Assembly (NCBI RefSeq): GCF_902491285.1 | Contig: NZ_CABUHK010000002.1 | Span: 1 to 64,000, forward strand | Direction: 5' to 3' | Source: an uncultured Bacteroides sp. | Lineage (GTDB): Bacteria; Bacteroidota; Bacteroidia; Bacteroidales; Bacteroidaceae | DNA: 64,000 nucleotides | Shown here: in pieces, positions 44,018 to 52,222 of the stretch | How the letters are laid out: each line of letters starts with the position of its first letter | How positions within the stretch are numbered: position 1 is the first letter of the stretch | Made by a program: the position numbers and the translations under genes | The notes under the pieces: model-generated | The model's input: only the letters and a program-made list of their open reading frames with translations | The model's database searches: none | Told to the model about the DNA's origin: nothing

Positions 44018-44872
44018 TTATTCTAATTGTTTGTCATTATCTGTCAGTATTCTGAACTTTTTTTCGGTATCAATCGTATTCAAGTGTGCTAATTGCTCTT
44101 TGGCCATCTGCCGAAGATGAGTAAACCTTTTAGACTTGTCCACCTTACGCTTGATTAACTCTGCATTGAAGGATTCCATATTCGATAATACGACTAATTC
44201 ATTTATGCTTGCTACATCTCTGATATTGATATTCTTATCTGCGTATTGTGGATTTGCTTCACGCCATTGTCTTGCGGTACATCCCCATAATGCGAGATTT
44301 AACAAATCAGCTTCATCGGCATAAACAAGTTTTTGATTGAAATCTTCTACTTTAGGTATAATAAAGTCTTTGATTGCATCCGTATGTATGGAATAATTTA
44401 CTTTACTAAGTATTCTTTTTACGTTCCATTCACTTAATAAAGGGTGTGATTCTGCTTCTTTAAGTCTTTGGTATTCTTTGATGAGATATAGTTTAAATTC
44501 AGGGCTGAGCCAAGTCCCGAATTCAAAAGCTATGTCTTTATGGGCAAAAGTTCCCCCATATCGCCCGGGCTTGGATATAATCCCTATTGCTTTAGTTTTT
44601 TCTATCCATTGTTTGGGGGTTAGGGTGAAACTGTTTGTTCCACTCTCCATTTTAAAAGCATCGAATTCGATGCCTTTAAAATTTGGATTATTTAGTTTTT
44701 CCCATAACCCTAGAAAATCAATCGTACTACGTAGACGCATCCAGTTTTGTATAATGTAGTTAGTACGTTCTCTGTCTTTGAAATGTGCCATGTCTGTCAG
44801 GCAGATATAATCATTATTATCAGGTCTTACAGATATGGATATATCAATATTCGTAACAGTTATTTTCTTCAT
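44018..44872 (-). CDS. KilA-N domain protein
   Basis: A 284-residue protein with an N-terminal KilA-N domain (about 1-125), seen in DYICLTDMAHFKD, NYIIQNWMRLRSTIDFLGLWE and KPGRYGGTFAHKDIAFEFGTWLSPEFKLYLIKEYQRL. This DNA-binding module is common in phages and in single chromosomal genes of Bacteroides. The C-terminal half is helical and charged with no known domain. Start at ATG 44872 is chosen over an upstream ATG at 44914. It lies alone inside the repeat-bounded insertion; there is no reason to link it to polyene chemistry. Confidence 0.85.
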   Translation of the reverse strand: MKKITVTNIDISISVRPDNNDYICLTDMAHFKDRERTNYIIQNWMRLRSTIDFLGLWEKLNNPNFKGIEFDAFKMESGTNSFTLTPKQWIEKTKAIGIISKPGRYGGTFAHKDIAFEFGTWLSPEFKLYLIKEYQRLKEAESHPLLSEWNVKRILSKVNYSIHTDAIKDFIIPKVEDFNQKLVYADEADLLNLALWGCTARQWREANPQYADKNINIRDVASINELVVLSNMESFNAELIKRKVDKSKRFTHLRQMAKEQLAHLNTIDTEKKFRILTDNDKQLE

Positions 44873-44947
44873 TATTTCTACTACTTTTATTTTATGAGGG
44901 ATAAAGTTAAGCATTATTCCTGTTTTCAGTATCTTAAAAGCATCTTT

Positions 44948-44998
44948 TTAATAGGCCATGACGCTTACTATGATGACTACAGAAACTAGGATGTGCAT
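44948..44998 (-). pseudogene. 16-codon relic of the deacetylase start
   Basis: ATG at 44998 followed by codons for MHILVSVVIIVSVMAY, identical to the intact deacetylase start, then TAA. It is the truncated copy left within the right-hand repeat and shows that the insertion point was inside the deacetylase 5' end. Confidence 0.85.
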
Positions 44999-45023
44999 CG
45001 CTTGATTAAGATGATTGAGTGAT
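44950..45023. repeat. 74-bp direct repeat, right copy
   Basis: Partner of 43919-43992 with one mismatch. This copy supplies the functional 3' end of the ketosynthase-like gene and the truncated deacetylase start. Confidence 0.95.
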
Positions 45024-45939
45024 TGATACCTTGATATTGGTTATAAATCAATGCGTAACGGGATGAAGCTTCTTCTTTCAAGGCTTTTGCCGCCATCCAG
45101 AGAGCATAGGATGAAGCAGTCTGATATTCTCCGCATTGTTCTTTAAAACTGCTATGCAGGGCATGAGGGAACAGACTGTGTTCCAGATCCGTATAAACGG
45201 CATCTGTTGCTTCCTGCCCGTTCTTGCCACTGATAAACCAGTCAATGTCTTCGGGTGCAAGCCCGTGAGATTTTAGAAAATGATGCATCCTGTTACTGAT
45301 TTCCGGAGCACTCATCCGGGTGATAAAAGTATCTACCCCTTTCAGTTCGGCAAAAGTCTGTTCCTCTTTTTGTGCGCTTAACAGGAAAAATTGTGCTCCC
45401 TCACCGGCTGTCGTTCCTTTCAACAGTCCTAAACGCTGCTGAATGATATGGCTGGTAGGGGTTATTTCATCCATAGCACCTGCCAGTACATGCTGTTTGC
45501 CTTCGGCAATGCTTATGATGCCATCTATCAGAGCACTTTCAAAACTTAAACCACGGTGTACATACGTAACATTATAAGCATGTATTTTGAGTAGCAAAGC
45601 TAGCTGTGCACCCACCGTATTAAAGGTGGACTGAATGAAAGCGGTGGGATTGAGCATCTGTTCCCGGTTGTCCATCAAGGCGTTCATAAACTTTTCCGTA
45701 TCGGCCAGACAACCCAGTCCTGTAGCGGTGATAATGGCATCTACCTTTTCCGACGGGATATCTTTCAGACATTCCAGTCCGCAGGCTACTCCCATCTTGA
45801 TCATGCGGCTCATGCGCCTCCGCAGATTGGCGTTGGTGATCATTTCTTTATAATCAGGTTCCTGTGCGGAGAAATAAGGCTTTTCATTTCTGCTTTCCGC
45901 ATGGATAGAGGCGATACGGTTGATATATACTGGGCACAT
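44986..45939 (-). CDS. Cys-less ketosynthase-like chain-length factor
   Basis: A 317-residue thiolase-fold protein resembling the beta-ketoacyl-synthase-like partner proteins of aryl-polyene systems. Where active enzymes have the nucleophile (ACSSS), it reads TYVHRGLSFESAL, with no cysteine; the His motifs are also absent (ISGKNGQEATDAVY replaces HGT). By analogy with chain-length factors it should dimerise with an active ketosynthase and shape the product cavity. It follows the active ketosynthase gene by 3 nt. Its stop lies in the duplicated 74-bp segment. Confidence 0.8.
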   Translation of the reverse strand: MCPVYINRIASIHAESRNEKPYFSAQEPDYKEMITNANLRRRMSRMIKMGVACGLECLKDIPSEKVDAIITATGLGCLADTEKFMNALMDNREQMLNPTAFIQSTFNTVGAQLALLLKIHAYNVTYVHRGLSFESALIDGIISIAEGKQHVLAGAMDEITPTSHIIQQRLGLLKGTTAGEGAQFFLLSAQKEEQTFAELKGVDTFITRMSAPEISNRMHHFLKSHGLAPEDIDWFISGKNGQEATDAVYTDLEHSLFPHALHSSFKEQCGEYQTASSYALWMAAKALKEEASSRYALIYNQYQGINHSIILIKRCTS

Positions 45940-45942
45940 ACG

Positions 45943-47133
45943 CTATTGGGTTAGAGTGGAAAATACGAGAGATGAGTTGTTGCCGCCGAATCCGAAGGAG
46001 TTGGATAATACATGCCGTATGGGAAGTCCCGACCGGAAAACCGTTTCAGGAATGAGGCCGCTTTCTTCATCGGACAGATGGAAGTTCAGATTAGGGTAAA
46101 TCAGTCCGTGACGGATGGAGAGTACGGAATATACGGCTTCTATTCCTTCCGAGGCTCCCAGGGTGTGCCCGATGAAAGCCTTGACCGAACTGAAAGGAGG
46201 AATACGGGTATCGAAGATACGCCGGATGGCTTTCCCTTCGGAAGCGTCGTTGCTGGGAGTGCCTGTACCATGTACATTGATATAGTCTATGGCTCCGGCT
46301 GTCAGCCCGGCAGAGGCTATGGCCTGACTCATGGAAAGGAAAGGCCCGTCTCCGTCGGGGGAACTTCCTGTCTGGTGGTAGGCTTCATTGGCATTGGCGT
46401 AACCGCTGAGTTCGCAATAAGGAGCTTTAGTAAGGGATTTATCAGATTGAAGAACAAGGTATCCGGCTCCTTCTCCCAGGTTTAGTCCGGCACGTGTGCG
46501 GTCGAAAGGACGGCAGTGCTCTTTGTCCAGTATCATCAATGAATTGAAACCGTTGAGCGTGAAACGGCATAAGGCATCCGTTCCGCCTACAAGGACAGCG
46601 TCCAGCAGACCATGCCGGATGAGGCGTGCCCCTAACATAATGGCATTTGCGGCGGAAGAACAGGCGGTGCTGAGGGTGGTCACCGTTCCTTTCACTCCCA
46701 AATAAGCGGCTATCATTTCGGTACTGGACCCACAGTCATGGGAGATAATGTCACGTAATCTCCCTTTTCGGTTATCTTCCCGGAAAGAGGCATAAAACCG
46801 CTCGCTTGCATCCATTCCTCCGATGGAAGTGGAAGAAATGAGCCCGATACGGGGAGAAGTGAAATCGAGTTCCGCATCACGGGCCGCTCCTTGGGCTGCC
46901 CACAAGCCCAGCAAGGCTGTACGTGAATACGTCTTGCCGGATGGAAGGGACAGGAGTTTCTTTAATTCTTCATTGCTCTGTTTTACTTCGGACACGGGTA
47001 CGTCAAGTGCGGTGGGGAAAAGGGTGATTTTCCCCATACCGTGTTTCCCGGCTTTTAAGGAATCCAGGTTTTCTTCCACTCCTTTCCCTATGCCCGAAAT
47101 CACTCCCAGACCGGTGACATAGATCTTCCTCAT
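45943..47133 (-). CDS. Ketosynthase, polyene cluster (beside the chain-length factor)
   Basis: A 396-residue FabF-like beta-ketoacyl-ACP synthase. All three catalytic residues are present: C158 (STACSSAANA), H288 (NVHGTGT) and H323 (FIGHTLGASE). The C-terminal SNSFGFGGNNSS is typical. It probably forms a heterodimer with the Cys-less protein encoded directly downstream and performs iterative chain extension. Its start overlaps the stop of the ACP gene by 4 nt. Confidence 0.9.
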   Translation of the reverse strand: MRKIYVTGLGVISGIGKGVEENLDSLKAGKHGMGKITLFPTALDVPVSEVKQSNEELKKLLSLPSGKTYSRTALLGLWAAQGAARDAELDFTSPRIGLISSTSIGGMDASERFYASFREDNRKGRLRDIISHDCGSSTEMIAAYLGVKGTVTTLSTACSSAANAIMLGARLIRHGLLDAVLVGGTDALCRFTLNGFNSLMILDKEHCRPFDRTRAGLNLGEGAGYLVLQSDKSLTKAPYCELSGYANANEAYHQTGSSPDGDGPFLSMSQAIASAGLTAGAIDYINVHGTGTPSNDASEGKAIRRIFDTRIPPFSSVKAFIGHTLGASEGIEAVYSVLSIRHGLIYPNLNFHLSDEESGLIPETVFRSGLPIRHVLSNSFGFGGNNSSLVFSTLTQ

Positions 47134-47387
47134 TTCTGATGGGCGGTGATGTAGTCTGCCAGGGTACGTACCGAATAGAATATTTCCTTGCCTTTGGCAG
47201 GATTCTCTATCTTGATTCCATAATTCCTTTCCAGAATCAGGATAATCTCTAATGCGTCAATCGAGTCAAGGCCCAGACCGTCATCTCCGAATAAAGGTGC
47301 TTCACTGTCAATGTCCTCCGGAGTGATTTCTTCCAGATTCAATGCTTCTATTAATTCAACTTTCAGTTTATCAATCAATTCTTCCAT
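47130..47387 (-). CDS. Acyl carrier protein, polyene cluster (first)
   Basis: An 85-residue carrier with the phosphopantetheine serine S42 in GLGLDSIDALEIIL. It is more divergent than AcpP and has the insertion-bearing EAPLFGDDGLGLDS loop usual in polyketide-like and aryl-polyene carriers. It overlaps the following ketosynthase gene by 4 nt and lies 5 nt after the preceding one, so it very likely serves these two enzymes. Confidence 0.92.
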   Translation of the reverse strand: MEELIDKLKVELIEALNLEEITPEDIDSEAPLFGDDGLGLDSIDALEIILILERNYGIKIENPAKGKEIFYSVRTLADYITAHQK

Positions 47388-47392
47388 ATTCT

Positions 47393-49123
47393 TTATTGTT
47401 TTTCAATCAGTTTAAATACTGCTTTATAGGTGTTCTTCCATAATTCACACCACCCGATGATACAATAGTTCAGTTTCCCTTTTTGCATGACTATACGTGC
47501 GTATCTTTCCAGTTTTTCCGGCTGATAGGCTTCAGTGATGAAAAAGGTGTTTTCCCCTTGTATCTTGTGGCGGATGCAAATCTCGCCGGACACTACATTG
47601 GGTAGTGTGTAAACAAATACAGCCGGACTGGCTGCCTGGTCTCCTTCCCGGTCTATCAGTTGCTGGTGTCTGATGTCCGTATGCAGAGAGGAAGCGGCAT
47701 TGGCAAGTAACATCCCCATTTCCAGTGGAGCGAATGTCTTACCTTCCAGCAAGTATTCGGCGGCCACATATCCCAATTTGCAAAGGTCATCCATTTTATA
47801 GAATTTCAGGTTGTTTCCGCCTGTTTTTTTATAGGTATCACGTATAAATGTGCCGAAATCCGGTTCTTCGGAATGAAAAATAAGTTCGTTGTTTATGAAG
47901 ACAGAACTGTTTTCAATACGAACCTCCCGTGTACATCGGATTTCGGGCAAGGTGTTGTCCTCATCTTTGAACGGAGTATATTCCGGTAAAGATAAGACAA
48001 TGGCTGCGTTGCATCCGCCGAATCCCGAAGCGGTTTTTACGCAATGTTTCATCGGGATGCTCCGGTGGGTGGCATAGACCGGTATCGGCATAGGAACTCC
48101 CGGCGTTTCGTAACCCGGAGTGCCGAACAGGATGCCTTGTTTCAGTTCGTGCATACAGACAATGCTTTCAATGATTCCCGATGCTCCCAAGGTATGGCCG
48201 AAATAGGGCTTCAAACTATGGACGGGCACTTGTTCCAGATGAGCCAGTGTGAGGGCTTTGGATTCCATTTCGTCATTGTATACGGTAGCAGTGCCGTGAG
48301 CATTCACAAAACTGATATCCTGAGGGGCTGTCCCTGCTTCCTGCATGGCTTGGCGGATGGCGAAATAGAGTCCGTCTCCCGTGCGGGAAGGACCGGAGAT
48401 GTGGTTGGCATCGTTACTGACGGCTCCTCCCGAAAGGATAACATGTTCTTCTGTTCCTTCTGAACTGAGCAATACGGCTCCGCAGGCCTCTCCCAAGTTC
48501 AATCCGTCACGGCTGCTGTCATACGGACGGCATGGGCGGGAGCTGAGAGACCGGAAAGACCCGAAACCGCTGGTGATGAAATGAGAGAGAAGGTCACCTC
48601 CCGCTACGATTACCCGGCGGTAGATACCGTTCTCTATCATGCGTTTTCCTGCTATGAGGGCTGACACTCCTGAAATGCAGGCATTGGAAATGACATGCAC
48701 CCGTTCCTCGGCATGGAAATAACCGGCAATGTTTTCTGCCATTTTCCAAAGAAAGACCGCTTCATCGGGATGTTCCGTATGACGGGCCAGTAAATCGATG
48801 TTCCCTTTGGTGGTGGAGAGGATGAGTCCGCAGGTTTTGTCTTCCAAAGTTTGTCCGGACTGACGGATGAGTTCGTTGATAGTCAGTATGAACAGTTGTT
48901 CCATCCGGGGATAGCCACTTACTCCTATGGCTTCCGCCTGTTGTTGCAATCTCTCTTGCGAGAGAGTGGCTGCCAATAGGGGAGTGTCCGCAATCCGTTT
49001 GTCCGTCTGCAGGGTGATACCGCTGTGATAGCTCCGGATGGCTTCCAGATTTTCCTGTGTGCCGAAACCCAGCGCGCTGATCAGGGTATCATGGGTGATA
49101 TAGGTAGTCAGATGATGTTCCAT
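47393..49123 (-). CDS. Ketosynthase with C-terminal extension, polyene cluster
   Basis: About 576 residues. Residues 1-390 are a beta-ketoacyl synthase with Cys149 (SNACISGVSAL), His276 (NAHGTAT) and His310 (YFGHTLGASG). About 185 further residues follow, with MDDLCKLGYVAAEYLLEG, PLEMGMLLANAASSLHTD and VFVYTLPNVVSGEICIRH. These resemble the interior of a second ketosynthase-like subunit lacking its catalytic Cys. ATG 49123 is preferred over an in-frame GTG at 49135. It overlaps the thioesterase gene by 16 nt. Confidence 0.88.
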   Translation of the reverse strand: MEHHLTTYITHDTLISALGFGTQENLEAIRSYHSGITLQTDKRIADTPLLAATLSQERLQQQAEAIGVSGYPRMEQLFILTINELIRQSGQTLEDKTCGLILSTTKGNIDLLARHTEHPDEAVFLWKMAENIAGYFHAEERVHVISNACISGVSALIAGKRMIENGIYRRVIVAGGDLLSHFITSGFGSFRSLSSRPCRPYDSSRDGLNLGEACGAVLLSSEGTEEHVILSGGAVSNDANHISGPSRTGDGLYFAIRQAMQEAGTAPQDISFVNAHGTATVYNDEMESKALTLAHLEQVPVHSLKPYFGHTLGASGIIESIVCMHELKQGILFGTPGYETPGVPMPIPVYATHRSIPMKHCVKTASGFGGCNAAIVLSLPEYTPFKDEDNTLPEIRCTREVRIENSSVFINNELIFHSEEPDFGTFIRDTYKKTGGNNLKFYKMDDLCKLGYVAAEYLLEGKTFAPLEMGMLLANAASSLHTDIRHQQLIDREGDQAASPAVFVYTLPNVVSGEICIRHKIQGENTFFITEAYQPEKLERYARIVMQKGKLNYCIIGWCELWKNTYKAVFKLIEKQ

Positions 49124-49551
49124 TTCTTTTTCCACTCTATGTAAAAGGCAGGATTAACCAGTTCCAGTTCTCTATTTGTATTCAGGAATACCTGTGTAGT
49201 GGTTCCTGTTGCCACAATGTTTTGGTCCGATGCCCGGTAGATGGTGTATTCAAAAAGAATTTTGGCGGCATCACTGTGGATAAACCGTGTCTCGACAATC
49301 GCTTCCTCGCCAAAAGACAGCGGTTGTTTGAACTGGCAGGTCAGGTCTACGATAGGAACTACATATCCTTCCCGGTAGATGCTCATATAGTCCAGACCGT
49401 ATCGCTTTCCGAAAGCTTCGCGTCCGTCTTCGAAATAACGCACATATTCTCCATGCCATACTATCTGCATGGAATCTATCTCACTGAAGCGGACTTTGAT
49501 GGTGGTCCGGTCCGTCAGTGCCGCCTGATGTGGACTTGTTTTTCGTTTCAT
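49108..49551 (-). CDS. Acyl thioesterase (4HBT hot-dog), polyene cluster
   Basis: A 147-residue hot-dog thioesterase. The signature VRFSEIDSMQIVWHGEYVRYFEDGREAF contains the usual Asp and Asn/His-region residues of 4-hydroxybenzoyl-CoA-type enzymes. It may release or edit acyl chains in the pathway. ATG 49551 gives an ATGA overlap with the preceding dehydratase stop and is therefore preferred over an ATG at 49581. Confidence 0.87.
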   Translation of the reverse strand: MKRKTSPHQAALTDRTTIKVRFSEIDSMQIVWHGEYVRYFEDGREAFGKRYGLDYMSIYREGYVVPIVDLTCQFKQPLSFGEEAIVETRFIHSDAAKILFEYTIYRASDQNIVATGTTTQVFLNTNRELELVNPAFYIEWKKKWNII

Positions 49552-49985
49552 TCTTTCTTCAGATATATTTTCATCCGGCATTCGGCCAGCAATTCATCGT
49601 TTTCTTTTACCTCGGCGGTAATCAGGGTGATATCAAATACTTCCTGAACGATGGTTATACCGGTATATAGTTCTGCTCCGGCAGAAGGAAGACGGAATAG
49701 TTTCATCTTTTCTACCGAACCGATAAAACCTAATGGTACAGGTTCTTTCCGCAGCATATAGATATAACCTACACGTGCCGCCGCCGACTGGGCGATGTGC
49801 TCTATGATTCCCGTTTCCTGTAATACACCGTCCCGGCAGAACAGGTTGTCGGTAGTGACGGTCAGCCCTGACCAGGATGTATTTTCTTCTATCCCATAGA
49901 AGCGGTCTATCATTACCATGGGCGGGCGTTGGGGAATCAGCCGGAACAGCTCTTCTCCCTGACAGATGATTTCTTTGCTGCTCAT
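49548..49985 (-). CDS. ApeP-like 3-hydroxyacyl-ACP dehydratase, polyene cluster
   Basis: A 145-residue hot-dog protein with PQRPPMVMIDRFY near the N-terminus and the central-helix motif GIIEHIAQSAAAR, in which E62 and H63 are candidate active-site residues. This pattern is that of the aryl-polyene dehydratase group and would introduce the double bonds. The ATG at 49985 overlaps the methyltransferase stop as ATGA; an alternative ATG lies at 49997. Confidence 0.83.
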   Translation of the reverse strand: MSSKEIICQGEELFRLIPQRPPMVMIDRFYGIEENTSWSGLTVTTDNLFCRDGVLQETGIIEHIAQSAAARVGYIYMLRKEPVPLGFIGSVEKMKLFRLPSAGAELYTGITIVQEVFDITLITAEVKENDELLAECRMKIYLKKE

Positions 49986-51052
49986 TTCAGTCTGCATTGC
50001 AGGATACTGTGTCCCAGTCCTATGTTATCTTGAATTTCTTCCACTTCCAATCCGGCATTTTCAATGCAGCGGATCAGGTCATCCGAATGGAACATCTTAC
50101 TGTTGCCGTTGGCCATTGCTGTAAAGTAGAGGCTGATTTGTGTCAGGCAATAAGATGCTGTTTCATACCGTTGGCGATCCCATAATGTTTCCATAATATA
50201 GACTTTGCTGTCTTTGCCGATGGATTGTGCCACACGGGTCAGGATGCTGATGACTTCTTCTTCCGAGAAGCAGTCCAGAAACTGGCTCATCCATACAGCG
50301 TCAAAACCCGTGGGAAAGGGCACGTCCCGATCCAGCAGATTGGCGCCGTGACCGTGTATGCGTTCACTACCGGACAAACCGGCCGTTTGCTTTCTCATCA
50401 TTTCCAGTTGTTGAGGCAGGTCCACGATGGTTACTTCCACTTCCTTATTATATTGTACGCATTGTGTGGCCCATCTGCCGGTATTCCCGCCAATATCGAG
50501 CAAGCGTTTCGGGTGATGGCTGAACACGATTTCCAACGCTTTGCCGAATGACTGGTCCGAATAGAAATGATCAAAGCCGAACCAGCTTTTCTGTACCTGT
50601 TCCGGCAATTGGGACAGACCTTCGTAAATGGTAGGCCATTCTCCGAATACTTTCAATCCTTCCGGACGCCCGTTTAAAAGAGCTTCTTCCAAATGGAACA
50701 AGCCTTGATAGTTCACATCGTGATTGAATTCCATATTGACACGAGCCATTTTATCGTTCAGCAGAAACCAGCCTGCCTTGGCCAGTACATAACGGTCTTC
50801 TTCCAACAGGATGGTTCCGATGGTCAGCGATGCTTCCAGTAATACTTGTGCCGCATAGCGTGTCAGTCCGGTCTGCCCGCTGATTTCTTGCAGCGTATAT
50901 CCTTCCCGTTTGCCGGACAATAATTGGAAAATTCCGAATTTCAACATCAGGCGCGATACTTGGAATACCACAGGACCGAAAGCTATCTCTTGTGCCAGTC
51001 TTTGCGCTTCGGCAGCCGTACATTGTTCTTTTGTATATCTTTTATGCATCAT
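49982..51052 (-). CDS. SAM-dependent O-methyltransferase, polyene cluster
   Basis: About 356 residues. An N-terminal winged-helix dimerisation region (GYTLQEISGQTGLTRYAAQVLLEA) precedes a class I SAM domain with RLLDIGGNTGRWA, VTIVDLPQQLEMM and FDAVWMSQFLDCFSEEEV. This architecture is usual for small-molecule O-methyltransferases; methylation of the aryl hydroxyl of the coumarate head is a reasonable guess. ATG 51052 avoids a 50-nt overlap with the upstream gene that a start at 51118 would require. Confidence 0.85.
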   Translation of the reverse strand: MMHKRYTKEQCTAAEAQRLAQEIAFGPVVFQVSRLMLKFGIFQLLSGKREGYTLQEISGQTGLTRYAAQVLLEASLTIGTILLEEDRYVLAKAGWFLLNDKMARVNMEFNHDVNYQGLFHLEEALLNGRPEGLKVFGEWPTIYEGLSQLPEQVQKSWFGFDHFYSDQSFGKALEIVFSHHPKRLLDIGGNTGRWATQCVQYNKEVEVTIVDLPQQLEMMRKQTAGLSGSERIHGHGANLLDRDVPFPTGFDAVWMSQFLDCFSEEEVISILTRVAQSIGKDSKVYIMETLWDRQRYETASYCLTQISLYFTAMANGNSKMFHSDDLIRCIENAGLEVEEIQDNIGLGHSILQCRLK

Positions 51053-51065
51053 ACCAGATTTATTT

Positions 51066-51950
51066 TTATGTCCAGAACGGGTAGTAATTGAACCATTGTT
51101 CCGGATACTGCCGGACAATCTTTTCCAGCGTTTGTGTATATTGCTCCAATAATGCCTGTTCGGCCCGTTTCTCTTTCGTCCGTACTACTGTCTCGGCTAT
51201 AAAGAAATGGAAACGATACGTTCTTTGGGCTTCACGCATGGCAAAATAGAATACGACGGGTACTTTTAACTTCGAAGCCAGCAGGAAAGGGCCCATCGGA
51301 AATTTGGCTTCTTTTCCCATGAAAGAAGTCGTGAGTAATTTCTCTTTATTCAGATAGCGGTCTCCCTGAAAGCAGACATACTCCCGGCGGTCCAGCGCTT
51401 CCGTGATGCGGAATACATGTGTCAGGCTGTCTTCATTCACCGGAATTATTTTGTAGTCTCGCGTAGAGGCGTTCTTTTCCAAAATCTCCTTTATCCGTTC
51501 GTGTTCGGCGTCAAACATGACGATATTGATCTTTTTGCCATATTCATCGAAGAAAGGAGCGCCTATTTCCCAGTTGCCCACATGGGCGCCAATCATAATT
51601 ACTCCGGTGTTTCCGTTTAGTACGTCTAAAAATGCCTGATAGTTCTCAAACTTGAAATGATACTTGCCGGTCATTCCGTTGCCGATGGCCACTTTGTCAA
51701 TCAATATTTGTCCCAGCCGGTAATAGTTTTTCAGGAGCAGTGCGACGGATTTCAGCCGTCCGTATTTCAGCCTGTTCCGTGCGTAACTCCAAGTATTGCC
51801 CGTTGCTTTCGGTGCGAAAGGTATGAAGTAGAGGACGACCAATGCCAGGAAGCCGTAGGCCGCAGTTATCCCCAGACAGCGGATCATGTAGATAAAGAAC
51901 ATGTATCCGAATATGCCTCCTCTTGTCTTACCTTTCCATGTTTCGGACAT
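51066..51950 (-). CDS. LpxL/HtrB-like acyltransferase, polyene cluster
   Basis: A 294-residue lysophospholipid/lipid A acyltransferase-type protein with an N-terminal membrane helix (about 28-48). The catalytic His and acidic residue are H123 and E128 in IGAHVGNWE. GPFLLASKLKVPVVFYF and QWFNYYPFW fit the family. In aryl-polyene pathways such an enzyme transfers an acyl chain from ACP to a lipid or to the growing conjugate. Its start overlaps the ACP stop by 1 nt. Confidence 0.88.
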   Translation of the reverse strand: MSETWKGKTRGGIFGYMFFIYMIRCLGITAAYGFLALVVLYFIPFAPKATGNTWSYARNRLKYGRLKSVALLLKNYYRLGQILIDKVAIGNGMTGKYHFKFENYQAFLDVLNGNTGVIMIGAHVGNWEIGAPFFDEYGKKINIVMFDAEHERIKEILEKNASTRDYKIIPVNEDSLTHVFRITEALDRREYVCFQGDRYLNKEKLLTTSFMGKEAKFPMGPFLLASKLKVPVVFYFAMREAQRTYRFHFFIAETVVRTKEKRAEQALLEQYTQTLEKIVRQYPEQWFNYYPFWT

Positions 51951-52201
51951 CAGTCTTCTTTTTGCATATGTGAAATTACCAGATTATAGAAATCCTGGAA
52001 GGTTTTGATACCGGCAAAATCTTTGGCTGTAACGGTGAAACCGAAATTCTTGTCAATCAGTACTACCATATCCACCAGGTCAAGGCTATCCAATTCCAAG
52101 GTTTGCATCAAAGGTGCGTCCGGTTGGATCTGTTCTACATCAATCTCAAATTCTTCGGCCAGGGTGGTTCTGATCTTTTCGATGATTTCTTCGTTGGTCA
52201 T
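51950..52201 (-). CDS. Acyl carrier protein, polyene cluster (second)
   Basis: An 83-residue carrier with S39 in LELDSLDLVDMVVLI. It differs clearly from the first cluster ACP, so the two may carry different stages, such as starter loading and extension. It lies between the ketosynthase gene (21-nt gap) and the LpxL-like gene (1-nt overlap). Confidence 0.92.
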   Translation of the reverse strand: MTNEEIIEKIRTTLAEEFEIDVEQIQPDAPLMQTLELDSLDLVDMVVLIDKNFGFTVTAKDFAGIKTFQDFYNLVISHMQKED

Positions 52202-52222
52202 AAATTTATATATTGGTTTGAA

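Larger units (their letters stand above)
43993..45023. mobile_element. 1031-bp inserted unit with KilA-N gene and duplicated target
   Basis: The unit is 957 bp of unique sequence plus one repeat copy. Removing it restores a ketosynthase-like gene overlapping the deacetylase start by 11 nt, the gene density seen elsewhere in the cluster. It carries a single gene, no recombinase and no visible terminal inverted repeats. The interior looks more AT-rich than the flanks. Acquisition by insertion is inferred from the duplication. Confidence 0.65.

Noticed and set aside
43993..44949. The KilA-N segment as a classical insertion sequence
   Set aside because: No transposase, no terminal inverted repeats, and a 74-bp duplication is far longer than insertion-sequence target duplications.
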